Positions 16,825 through 23,976 of a DNA stretch of 47,320 bases are shown in pieces. The stretch lies in the IMG/VR virus record IMGVR_UViG_3300037140_000063, positions 1-47,320 of that record. The stretch is one strand, 5' to 3'. Source of the stretch: a virus. The position numbers and the translations under genes were made by a program. The notes beneath the pieces were generated by a model that saw only the letters and a list, made by a program, of their open reading frames with translations, searched no databases and had not been told where the DNA came from. Position 1 is the stretch's first letter; every line of letters starts with the position of its first letter.

Positions 16825-18342
16825 TTAGTTAGTAGCAACAGGAGGATAAAGCAACCGAAATTGGGCAAGCGCATTGAATTGTCGAAGTTGCCCAGCAAGC
16901 TGAGGAGGGTATAATACGTCGATTTTATTCGGGTTATTGTTGTCTATCTGGACGATCAGATTTGCCTTGAAGTCCGGTAGGTCAGCGACGAGGCCGTTAT
17001 ACATCGCATTCACGAATTCGGCGACGAGTTCGGCCTTGATCACAGATGGCGTAACAATCGCCTGGCCAGGTCCATACGCTGTGCCGTCCGGGACAAGTTT
17101 GACGCGCGGATATTTGCTGGTGATCGCCGACTTCATGGCGCTGAGAAGCGCGGTAAGCGTCGACAACACGGTCAGTAATCCGAATGCGGTATCGGCCTGT
17201 CCATAGCTGTTGAGCTGATACTGCGTCTGCTCACGTAGGATCATCGGATTGCCGTCAGGCGCGACCGATTGGATCGCGAAGCCGCTGTTCGTCAGATTGT
17301 TGAGCTGGGCCTGCGAGTAGCGGTTTTGCACTGCCGCCGGAAGAATTCCGATCATCTCAAGCGTTTGCAGTGGGCGCGCCGGGTCATCCGAGAATCCAAG
17401 TGCCGCTAGGCCGGCATAGGCAGCGGTCCATTCCCAGATCGGCGACGGGGCCAGCTGCTCGATCGCCATCGTCGAGATCACGGGAGAATTTTGCGCGAGC
17501 CCCCAAGTGATCGAATCCGCGTAATCGTTGCGAAGGGCGTTGACCATGAATCCGTATTGCTGGCGCGAGTAGTTCCAACGACCACCTGACGAGAACCCAA
17601 ACTCCGTCGCCCAGGCCGTCTGCGACGCGCTGTCCGTGTAAGGCATCGCGACATAGAAGAACTGCAGCGCCTGTATCGCCGAGATAGCCGAGGTGAAAGT
17701 CGGCTCGCTCGTGCCGCCATTCATCGCGACAATCGTCAGCGTCAGGCCAACGGGCAACGCCTGCCCGCCATAGGCGCCGAGATAGTTCGGAATGATCGTA
17801 AAATCGTTGCCGGTGAGTCCCTTCCAATCGCATGTCAGCGCCACGACGCCAGTTGTGGCGACCGCCGTAATCGCGAGATCATTATTCGCGTTGATCGCCG
17901 CGGCCAGATTGGTCGCTACGGTCGCGACTAGATCGGTCGAGCCGACGGCGGTTTGGATCAGCTGTCCGCCGATGTAAATGAATAGCGTGCCAGATTGCGT
18001 TGGCGCGGTCGCGATGGTGATCGAGCCCGTCGCCGCGACGCCGGCGCCCGGATCGGGAACAGGGATCGCATAGAGCAACTGATTGGTGTTGACGGCGAAC
18101 CAGGATGCCACCATGCGGGCGAGCATCGAGCCCTGGCCAAATAGGTTTTTGGCCATCGCAACTGAACCAACCGGAACCGGCACATTCGCGACGCAGGTCC
18201 CGGCATTCGCGCCAGTGGCGTTGTATTGACCGACGAGCAGGGCGGGCTGAGACTGCGTAAGGTTGCCCGCCATCGAACCATCGACGGATATCCATACCAG
18301 CGGCAGCTGCCAGGACTCGGGAATTCCGGTTGAAACTGCCAT
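16825..18342 (-). CDS. Tail sheath protein (Mu gpL-like)
   Basis: A 505-residue protein of typical sheath length. It starts MAVSTGIPESWQLPLVWISVDGS and contains LLVGQYNATGANAGTCVANVPVPVGSVAMAKNLFGQGSMLARM, the early sheath motif (..G.......SA..A..LFG.GS.L..M). Residues about 104-195 form an inserted beta domain (GSITIATAPTQSGTLFIYIGGQLIQ). The C-terminal part FTSAISAIQALQFFYVAMPYTD and the end NKIDVLYPPQLAGQLRQFNALAQFRL are also family features. It contracts to drive the tube into the cell envelope. A terminator lies before its leader and another after its stop. Confidence 0.95.
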   Translation of the reverse strand: MAVSTGIPESWQLPLVWISVDGSMAGNLTQSQPALLVGQYNATGANAGTCVANVPVPVGSVAMAKNLFGQGSMLARMVASWFAVNTNQLLYAIPVPDPGAGVAATGSITIATAPTQSGTLFIYIGGQLIQTAVGSTDLVATVATNLAAAINANNDLAITAVATTGVVALTCDWKGLTGNDFTIIPNYLGAYGGQALPVGLTLTIVAMNGGTSEPTFTSAISAIQALQFFYVAMPYTDSASQTAWATEFGFSSGGRWNYSRQQYGFMVNALRNDYADSITWGLAQNSPVISTMAIEQLAPSPIWEWTAAYAGLAALGFSDDPARPLQTLEMIGILPAAVQNRYSQAQLNNLTNSGFAIQSVAPDGNPMILREQTQYQLNSYGQADTAFGLLTVLSTLTALLSAMKSAITSKYPRVKLVPDGTAYGPGQAIVTPSVIKAELVAEFVNAMYNGLVADLPDFKANLIVQIDNNNPNKIDVLYPPQLAGQLRQFNALAQFRLLYPPVATN

Positions 18343-18442
18343 AAGCTGGCTCCATCAAGAGGGACGGCCGGCGTCATCACGACGCGGGCTTGCGGGCGCT
18401 TCACAGCGCGCGCGCGACCTTGCCAGGGGTCGAATGGGCAAC
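18343..18442 (-). repeat. Structured 100-nt leader of the sheath gene (copy 2 of 2)
   Basis: RNA-strand order: hairpin TTGCC/GGCAA; hairpin GCGCT-GTGA-AGCGC; spacer CCGCAAGCCC; hairpin GCGTC-GTGAT-GACGC; hairpin CCGTC-CCTCTT-GATGG overlapping the GGAG ribosome site. The stem sequences of the second and third hairpins are exchanged relative to the tube leader, yet both still fold. Confidence 0.75.
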
Positions 18443-18466
18443 AAAAAACCCGCCATGAGGCGGGCT
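18443..18466 (-). terminator. Rho-independent terminator before the sheath leader
   Basis: Coding-strand hairpin GCCCGCC-TCAT-GGCGGG followed by six T, 29 bases after the stop of the DUF2635 gene. It separates head/neck transcription from the sheath leader. Confidence 0.8.
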
Positions 18467-18494
18467 GTTTTGAATGGGGTGTGGAGCGCCTAGA

Positions 18495-18737
18495 CTAGGC
18501 GGTTGGTTTGGTGGCCCGAGGCGCGTCAACGCGCATGGTGTCCATCTCCGGCTGCGGCGCTAACGGATTGCCGGCCCATGCCTTCGCGCGATCCAGCGTG
18601 AATATGCCATCGGTCAGCATGCGCGCCGTGAAGCCGTCATTCTCCCACAAGCAGCCGTCGATCTTGGGGAGGCCGTCGCTTGGATGGCGCACGTTCATCG
18701 CATTTGCTTTTGTGGGCCACAGCATCACTTTCGGCAT
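18495..18737 (-). CDS. Mu gp38-like protein (DUF2635)
   Basis: An 80-residue protein. The core MNVRHPSDGLPKIDGCLWENDGFTARMLTDGIFTLDRAKAWAG fits DUF2635 (Mu gp38): a short KVRxPxxG..L...G..V..... pattern followed by W/R-rich residues. The family always sits directly before the sheath gene, as here, and has no established biochemical role. The tail is Pro/Ala-rich. It ends just before a terminator. Confidence 0.75.
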   Translation of the reverse strand: MPKVMLWPTKANAMNVRHPSDGLPKIDGCLWENDGFTARMLTDGIFTLDRAKAWAGNPLAPQPEMDTMRVDAPRATKPTA

Positions 18738-18752
18738 CGGATTTCTCTTTCG

Positions 18753-19325
18753 TTAGGGCGACGGCGGCCAGTCGGCGCCCTCGGGGAATTGTATTTCGAT
18801 AACTGGTGTGCCGGGAGCCGGATTGGTTTTCACGTCGATCATCAGAAGATCGTTCGGCGCAAACGGGGTGTAAATCGTGTGGTAGCTGACTGTGATGCGC
18901 AGGCGCAGCTCGGCGATGTAGGCTTCGCCCTCTTTGGAAAACTGATATTCGCGGCTTGTTCCCTCGACAAACTCGAAAAGTTCGAGAAACGTCGGGTCAC
19001 GGAACAGCATGTCTTTCGCCACGCCGACGAAGCGATCAAGCGTTCCGTCGATCAGCAACGCGTCGCTACTCATCACCAACCAGGAAATACCAAGTTCCAA
19101 ATTCGTGATGAAGCGTGGCAGCGTTACGTTGCCTTCCGGCGTCTCGCGCTCTGATAAGACGAACACGCCAAGAGCCGGCAACTGATCTGGCTGAACCGTG
19201 GTAATCGGGGCCTTGCGTGTCGATCGCATCCAGGCGCCATTGATCGTCAGGCGCGATACGCGGTCGAATGCGGCGTCGCGTATCTCGACGGCGCGGGTCT
19301 GATGATGCTCTCCGCTCAGCATCAC
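18753..19325 (-). CDS. Putative tail terminator/neck protein
   Basis: A 190-residue protein with no exact family recognised. The pattern fits tail terminator or tail completion proteins (Mu gp37 or P2 gpR position): an N-terminal helix, LPALGVFVLSERETPEGNVTLPRFITNLELGISWLVMSSD, RFVGVAKDMLFRDPTFLELFEFVEG and AELRLRITVSYHTIYTPF. Such proteins cap the tail tube at the head-proximal end. It overlaps the upstream joining-protein gene by four bases and lies 16 bases upstream of the DUF2635 gene. Confidence in a neck or tail-terminator role is moderate. Confidence 0.75.
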   Translation of the reverse strand: MMLSGEHHQTRAVEIRDAAFDRVSRLTINGAWMRSTRKAPITTVQPDQLPALGVFVLSERETPEGNVTLPRFITNLELGISWLVMSSDALLIDGTLDRFVGVAKDMLFRDPTFLELFEFVEGTSREYQFSKEGEAYIAELRLRITVSYHTIYTPFAPNDLLMIDVKTNPAPGTPVIEIQFPEGADWPPSP

Positions 19326-19690
19326 ATTACCCGCTTCATGATCAGCTTGCTCGCGCCTCCGGAATCGTCGCGCACATCATCGACAAGCAGATTGACCACG
19401 CTGCCGGGAGCGGCGTTGGTGGCGAGCACGACGAATTGATCATCGGCGATGATTGCGATTTGGTCGCCCTGAAGAATTGGAACTGGCAATTCAGACAGGT
19501 TGACATCGATCGAGATCGTTCGGCTCGTCATGATGCCGCCGTCCTCCAGCGCGATATCGACGTGGCGGACGGTCCAGATGCCGCGTGCGGCGTATGCCGG
19601 GCGGTATGGCATAGATTTTAGCGGCGTCACGATGATCGGCTTGGAGAAGGCATCCTGACATGGGCCGACGACGAGTGAACCGAAATCCAT
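19322..19690 (-). CDS. Head-tail joining protein, gpFII-like
   Basis: A 122-residue, beta-rich protein. MPYRPAYAARGIWTVRHVDIALEDGGIMTSRTISIDVNLSELPVPILQGDQIAI resembles lambda gpFII/Phage_attach proteins, small beta barrels that bind the portal-gpW stack and present the tail-binding surface (typical length about 110-120). Its position after the major capsid gene and before the tail genes agrees. Coupled to the next gene by an overlap of four bases. Confidence 0.7.
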   Translation of the reverse strand: MDFGSLVVGPCQDAFSKPIIVTPLKSMPYRPAYAARGIWTVRHVDIALEDGGIMTSRTISIDVNLSELPVPILQGDQIAIIADDQFVVLATNAAPGSVVNLLVDDVRDDSGGASKLIMKRVM

Positions 19691-19697
19691 GGTCGGA

Positions 19698-20006
19698 TCA
19701 GACTTGCGTGGCGATCGGCTTAACGCCGGTTTCCGTGAAGTGCGGGCCTTCCGCCATCGGCGGGATGACCTGGGCCGGATCGAGCAGGAACCCGCGCGCG
19801 CGCAGGCTCACGATTTCGTCCGGCGCCAGTTCGACTTCGTTGCCTTGGCTGTATTCGACCAGCTTCGAGCGCCAAATCGGCTTTCCTTCCGGCGTATGAC
19901 CGGTGATGGTCTTGTTCGTCGGATCTGGAATGACGATTGTGCGGCCGCGCGCGACGGTCGCTCGTATCACGGCCGCGCGCTGCTGCGGTTTATTGTCTTC
20001 AGCCAT
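19698..20006 (-). CDS. Hypothetical head/neck protein
   Basis: A 102-residue protein, not recognised by name. It has a basic N-terminus (KPQQRAAVIRATVARGRTIVI), a central strand-rich part (TITGHTPEGKPIWRSKLVEYSQGNEVELA) and the motif PDEIVSLRARGFLLDP, which recurs in small alphaproteobacterial phage proteins encoded between capsid and joining genes. Lambda gpFI occupies a similar position, but I see no real sequence likeness to it. Structural or packaging role inferred from position only. Confidence 0.65.
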   Translation of the reverse strand: MAEDNKPQQRAAVIRATVARGRTIVIPDPTNKTITGHTPEGKPIWRSKLVEYSQGNEVELAPDEIVSLRARGFLLDPAQVIPPMAEGPHFTETGVKPIATQV

Positions 20007-20044
20007 TTAACGTCTCCATGTATTCGCGGTAGATCACTGAAAAC

Positions 20045-21136
20045 TCAATAAAATACCGGAGCCGTGACACTCGCCGCGAAGCACGCGTTCACTCGCGCCG
20101 GAATGACGATCGGGCTCGACTGCATCAGGATGTAGCGCTGCGCCGGATCTTGCTCGACCCATGTCTTCGGGGCGAAAGGCAACGCAGAATAGTTGAACGC
20201 CGGGTCCAGGATCTGGCCAAAGGCGCGCGTGCCCATCATGTCAGGGCCGCACATAACGATCATGCCGTCTGTAAGCATCGGGTATTCCTTGTCGGCCGTG
20301 CCGCCCTCGGTCCCGCTGTCCACATACCAATCGTTGTAAATCCAGAGGTCATATTGACCCCATCGGCCCTTGTAGACCGCGCCTCGCTGGATTTCGGCAC
20401 CAGGATTGATGACGTTGCCGCTGTTTGCGAGGTTAGGATAAAAGACCGCGCCCTTAAGCAGCGGATCAGCTATGAATCCTTCGTAAGCGCTAGTCGTGAA
20501 AACAATGTCCTTCACGACAGCTCCGGACTTCTTCAAAATCTGCCGCTGCCATGCCTCGATGTTCAATGTCGGCGTAGCCGTTCCGGCAGTGACATAGGCC
20601 GGCGTCCAGCATGCCGTGCTGGTCAGCGCGACAGTGAGCGAAGGATCGCGGCCAAAGTCCACGAGAACGGTCGGGAAGCCTTCTCCGGAGATTGTAACCG
20701 ATCCGTTGGAAAGAACCTGGGCCGCCATCCATTCGAGACGACGCGTCAGAACATCGATCTGGTCCGTCATCTCGAATTCAAGATTGGCCATCTCACGCTC
20801 GGCGCCGGTCATGTCGCCGCCAATGCGCTCGCCGATCATGCGGCGAACAGGCTTGCGCAGATCAGGCGCGCGCTTGTCTTTGATGTATGCGGGCTTGAAC
20901 ACGTTGGTCTGCATGCGGCGCTGCTCGACCAGCTTGCCTTCGACCATCGGGCTCACAAACGGCGCGATGCGGCGCTTGCCTACGTCAACGTCGATCGAGA
21001 CAAATTCGGAATCCGAAGTGATAATATTCGGAAAGAACTTGTCAAGCAGAAACGTCTGCGCGCGCTTCAAATTTGGAATCACGGCCACTAATGTGTTCGT
21101 GTCGTAGACCATATTCATGCCAGGGGCAGTAGCCAT
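20045..21136 (-). CDS. Major capsid protein, lambda gpE-like
   Basis: A 363-residue protein of the phage capsid E family. It starts MATAPGMNMVYDTNTLVAVIPNLKRAQTFLLDKFFPNIITSDSEFVSIDVDVGKRRIAPFVSP, followed by VEGKLVEQRRMQTNVFKPAYIKDKRAPD, the E-loop/N-arm region of this family. The rest (RLEWMAAQVLSNGSVTISGEGFPT..DFGRD and PMLTDGMIVMCGPDMMG) follows the family order. Length is close to lambda E (341). It makes the HK97-fold shell and needs the upstream protease, scaffold and decoration proteins. Its start codon is predicted to lie in a 10-bp stem (21126-21176), suggesting translational control. Confidence 0.95.
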   Translation of the reverse strand: MATAPGMNMVYDTNTLVAVIPNLKRAQTFLLDKFFPNIITSDSEFVSIDVDVGKRRIAPFVSPMVEGKLVEQRRMQTNVFKPAYIKDKRAPDLRKPVRRMIGERIGGDMTGAEREMANLEFEMTDQIDVLTRRLEWMAAQVLSNGSVTISGEGFPTVLVDFGRDPSLTVALTSTACWTPAYVTAGTATPTLNIEAWQRQILKKSGAVVKDIVFTTSAYEGFIADPLLKGAVFYPNLANSGNVINPGAEIQRGAVYKGRWGQYDLWIYNDWYVDSGTEGGTADKEYPMLTDGMIVMCGPDMMGTRAFGQILDPAFNYSALPFAPKTWVEQDPAQRYILMQSSPIVIPARVNACFAASVTAPVFY

Positions 21137-21176
21137 TGACGTATCTCCTAAGAGTTATGTTGATCGTGGCTACTGC
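21126..21176 (-). promoter_or_regulatory. Hairpin enclosing the ribosome site and start codon of the capsid gene
   Basis: Perfect 10-bp inverted repeat: GCAGTAGCCA in the leader (21176-21167 on the minus strand) pairs with TGGCTACTGC (21135-21126), which includes the last two bases of the ATG and codons 2-3. The loop of 31 bases contains the TAGGAG ribosome site. Folding would hide the start codon of the most abundant virion protein. Confidence 0.65.
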
Positions 21177-21208
21177 GATGAGTGGCCGTATCTGATTTTT
21201 GTAGTCGC

Positions 21209-22240
21209 TTACGTCGGGTCGTCGGCCGGCACGACCGCCTTGATGTAAATTGCCCGGCTCAGGAAGGCTTGCTTCACGGACTGGAGAGACAGGCTCGGAT
21301 CGAGCACCAAGGCGTTGCCGTTGAACTCGCCCATGACATAAACGCCCGCGGTAACATTGCCGGCGGTCGGGTCGGTGTAGTCGACCAGAATGCCAGCCGG
21401 CTTCTCGCTGCCGTCAACAGCCGTCGCGGTGCAAAGGCGATAGACGCCAGCGGCGCCAGGAGCGGCGGCAAGAACGAACGCATCACCAACCGCAGGCGAG
21501 CCGCCAGTGGTGATCGTGAAGTTGATCTGCGGATTGACGAAGGCCGTTCCCATCGTGGTCTGGCCGAGTTCTTCGCCGGTCGGGTCGAACACGTTGCCGA
21601 CCGTCGCGCTGGTCAAAACGACGGAGTAGTTGCCGGCCTTGACGGACGCGCCAGCCGATATCGAGCCAACGGTCGCCGTGCCGGTGTTGTTCGTGCCGCT
21701 CGCAAGCGTCGCGCCAGAGAGCGTGAACGCGGTCGAATCCGACGTGGCCAGCGTGTAGGCGTTGCCGCCCGTGCCGGGGATGTTCGCATTCGCGGTGATC
21801 GTCGAGCCACTGAGCGAATAATTGAGCTTGCTCAGATTGACATCGGTCGATCCAACGAGGAACGCCAACAGCGCCTGCGCGGTGGCTGCGGTCGTCGCGC
21901 CGATAAACACCTGATTGCCGACCGGAGCCGTATAGGGTGTCGGCTGCGCCGCGAAGGTGATCACCGTGCCCTGAATCGTCAGCGTGTCGGCGGCGGCCGG
22001 CAGAGCGGCGATCAGGATCGTGCCGGTCGCGAATAGCTTGCCCGCCGTGGCCGCGATGCTGCCGAAGCTGGTCAATCCCATGACCGATCCGCGCTGTAGA
22101 ACGGCGGAACCGGTGACGACGGCGAAATCGTCGGTCACGAGTTTGAGGGAGCCAGCAATGAGCTGGTCAGGAATGAAAACTTCAGCGCCGCTGTATGGCT
22201 GCTGAACATTTTCGCCGAAAGTAGTGGGAACGAGAACCAT
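21209..22240 (-). CDS. Head decoration protein (gpD-like) with inserted domain
   Basis: A 343-residue protein, three times the length of lambda gpD. Residues 1-70 (SGAEVFIPDQLIAGSLKLVTDDFAVVTGSAVLQRGSVMG) and 260-343 (GVYRLCTATAVDGSEKPAGILVDYTDPTAGNVTAGVYVMGEFNGNALVLD) form the gpD core. Residues about 70-185 (ATGTILIAALPAAADTLTIQGTVITF...GTGGNAYTLA) are an inserted beta domain that resembles the insert in the sheath protein. Residues about 190-260 hold a second insert (KAGNYSVVLTSAT). It trimerises on the mature capsid to stabilise it. A GGAG site lies seven bases before the ATG; the gene is between scaffold and capsid genes as in lambda. Confidence 0.88.
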   Translation of the reverse strand: MVLVPTTFGENVQQPYSGAEVFIPDQLIAGSLKLVTDDFAVVTGSAVLQRGSVMGLTSFGSIAATAGKLFATGTILIAALPAAADTLTIQGTVITFAAQPTPYTAPVGNQVFIGATTAATAQALLAFLVGSTDVNLSKLNYSLSGSTITANANIPGTGGNAYTLATSDSTAFTLSGATLASGTNNTGTATVGSISAGASVKAGNYSVVLTSATVGNVFDPTGEELGQTTMGTAFVNPQINFTITTGGSPAVGDAFVLAAAPGAAGVYRLCTATAVDGSEKPAGILVDYTDPTAGNVTAGVYVMGEFNGNALVLDPSLSLQSVKQAFLSRAIYIKAVVPADDPT

Positions 22241-22299
22241 TGCGGTCTCCTAGTGATTTGTGAGGTTGAAGACGGCCGAAGGTTCTCGCGCCGCTTGGA

Positions 22300-22518
22300 T
22301 CAGAGTAGTTTTCCAATGCTTTGGGCGAAAACTATTTCGTCCTTAGCGCCCTTGGATAGATTGCATGGAGCGCAAAGCCACTGGAGGTTGTTTGGCCAAT
22401 TTGAACCGCCATTTACGAGCGCGACGCGATGATCTAGGTGGCCTTTGCGACCAAGTCCTACTCCGCAGTGAACTACCCCCGCCTGAAGGCGGGGGTAGTT
22501 CACGAGACTATACCTCAC
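22300..22518 (-). pseudogene. HNH endonuclease remnant
   Basis: A 72-residue frame starting GTG 22518, overlapping the end of the scaffold gene. Residues about 22-72 (GRKGHLDHRVALVNGGSNWPNNLQWLCAPCNLSKGAKDEIVFAQSIGKLL) are the second half of a phage HNH endonuclease: the DH of the ββα-metal motif, the NN...L.CAPCN segment and the typical FAQSIGKLL ending. The usual upstream domain with the first CxxC is missing. In its place the frame runs through a 36-bp perfect palindrome. Probably a decayed homing endonuclease; activity is doubtful. Confidence 0.7.
22468..22503. repeat. 36-bp perfect palindrome at the HNH remnant
   Basis: Two 16-base arms, GTGAACTACCCCCGCC and its exact complement, around a TGAA/TTCA loop. 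It lies immediately after the scaffold stop codon. It has no T-tract on either strand, so it is not an ordinary terminator. Such GC-rich palindromes occur at the ends of some small mobile elements (IS200/IS605-type and related RNA-guided nuclease loci), which would fit an insertion scar; that link is inference. Confidence 0.75.
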
Positions 22519-23125
22519 CTCTGCGGCGGCGTCCCGCGAGTATTATTTGAGCCGCCAAGTCCGGAGCCGGGCTCGGCGACGCGCCGCCGACGTTCGGCTG
22601 CGGCGCGGCGGCCATGCGCTCGCGAAGATCGTCGCGGCGTGGCGCTGGCGCGGCGGTGGCTGCCGGCGCATCCAAGTTCCGAGCCGTCAGGTGGGCGATG
22701 GCGTCGGCCCTTGGAATCGAAGTATTCAGCGCGTAATGCTCAGCCATTCTTGGGAAAGACCCTGCGGCTTCGCACGAGACGATTGCTCGAATGCGCGATC
22801 GCTCACGAGCCCGAGCGGCTTTGGCAGCCGGCTCTTTCTCGTCATCATCGTCGTCGTCGCCGTCTTCCTTGTCGGCCTTTTTGGATTTGGCCTTTTTGGC
22901 CTCTTCGTCTTTTTTCTTTTTGTCGTCTTCCTCGGCCTTTTTCTTGGCCGCATCGTCGTCCTCAGCCTTGCGTTTGGCTTCCTTTTTTTCTTCGTCTTCC
23001 TCTTCGGCTTTGCGCTTAGCCTCTTCGTCCTTCTTCTTCTTGTCGTCGTCATCTTCCGACGCCAAAGGAGGCTTGGGAGCGAGGTGCGCGAACGCCGACC
23101 GGCCCGTGTTAGGAACAGTGCTCAT
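22508..23125 (-). CDS. Capsid scaffold-like protein with charged repeat tract
   Basis: A 205-residue protein. Residues about 24-100 are a highly charged coiled-coil or disordered tract of Lys/Glu/Asp (EEDEEKKEAKRKAEDDD). Then follows RARERSRIRAIVSCEAAGSFPRMAEHYALNTSIPRADAIAHLTA, the conserved segment found after S49 proteases in lambda-like phages (E..RI.AI...EA......LA...A..T......A...L), the scaffold part equivalent to lambda Nu3. The C-terminal tail is Ala/Pro-rich. It lies 29 bases downstream of the protease gene as a separate gene. It would nucleate procapsid assembly and be cleaved or ejected. Confidence 0.82.
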   Translation of the reverse strand: MSTVPNTGRSAFAHLAPKPPLASEDDDDKKKKDEEAKRKAEEEDEEKKEAKRKAEDDDAAKKKAEEDDKKKKDEEAKKAKSKKADKEDGDDDDDDEKEPAAKAARARERSRIRAIVSCEAAGSFPRMAEHYALNTSIPRADAIAHLTARNLDAPAATAAPAPRRDDLRERMAAAPQPNVGGASPSPAPDLAAQIILAGRRRRGEV

Positions 23126-23154
23126 CGATATTTTCCTTCTGAAGATTGGCGCGT

Positions 23155-23976
23155 TTAGGCGATCGATTCCATCAGTGCGACGAAAGCGGCGTCAGGGGCT
23201 AGAACCATGTCTGCTAGGCCGTTTTCTACCCCGGCGGCGCCTAGAAAAGTTCCCGCTTCGGTTTCTCTGATTTTGTCCGGCGTCGTCTTGCGATTGCGCG
23301 CGACTAGTTCGACGAACATCTCGCCCATCACGTCGATTTGCTGCTGCATCCTGCCGAGCGCTTCATCGGATAGCGTCGTCGTCGGATAGGAATCGTCCTT
23401 GCGAGAGCCGAACTTGATCGTCGTGACTTTCATCCCGGCCTGCTCGAGCATGCCAGTCACATCGACGCGCAACGCAATCACGCCGATCGAACCAGTCCCG
23501 CCCGTCCGGGGAACGATGATTGTGTCTGCGGCGCTCGCCAAAGCGTATGCCGCCGAATACGCGCAATCGTCCAAGATCGCCCATATCGGCTTTACGCCGC
23601 GCATCTGAAATATCGCCTCTGCGGCATCGAAACAGCCCGATACCTCGCCGCCCGGCGAATTTACGTGCAGCGCGATGGCTGATACGTCCGGATCATCAAG
23701 CGCCTCAAGCATCGTCGATATAATGCGCGAATAGGCCGTTTCGTCCCAAAACCAGCATGCGTCGTGAACCAAGACGCCCCAAATGGGGACGATGGCTATA
23801 CCGTTGACGACCTCATATGGACGAGACACGACATCGATGGCGCTAACAATTGCCGCCGGCATGAGCGGCGCGACATCCGCGCGACCGCGCAGCATCTCCA
23901 GCACAACGGCGGCATGATCCTGTTGCAGCGCCAGTGGTCTATTCAAAAACCGCTGCGCCAAGATCGGGATCATCAA
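23155..23976 (-). CDS. S49 family capsid maturation protease (lambda gpC-like)
   Basis: A 273-residue SppA/S49-type peptidase. Motifs: IPIWGVLVHD (about 64-72), ALHVNSPGGEVSGCFDAAEAI (the oxyanion region, 102-122), AYSAAYALASAAD (139-151) with the nucleophile Ser141, GGTGSIGVI, then IKFGSRKDDSYP with Lys193 as the likely dyad lysine. Substrates are the scaffold and portal/capsid N-termini in the procapsid. It overlaps the portal stop by four bases (ATGA). Lambda gpC carries its scaffold domain at the C-terminus; here the scaffold is a separate downstream gene. Confidence 0.93.
   Translation of the reverse strand: MMIPILAQRFLNRPLALQQDHAAVVLEMLRGRADVAPLMPAAIVSAIDVVSRPYEVVNGIAIVPIWGVLVHDACWFWDETAYSRIISTMLEALDDPDVSAIALHVNSPGGEVSGCFDAAEAIFQMRGVKPIWAILDDCAYSAAYALASAADTIIVPRTGGTGSIGVIALRVDVTGMLEQAGMKVTTIKFGSRKDDSYPTTTLSDEALGRMQQQIDVMGEMFVELVARNRKTTPDKIRETEAGTFLGAAGVENGLADMVLAPDAAFVALMESIA

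Noticed and set aside
20150-21091. 313-residue plus-strand ORF opposite the capsid gene
   Set aside because: Antisense to the clear gpE-like capsid gene; composition is shadow-like with no ribosome site.
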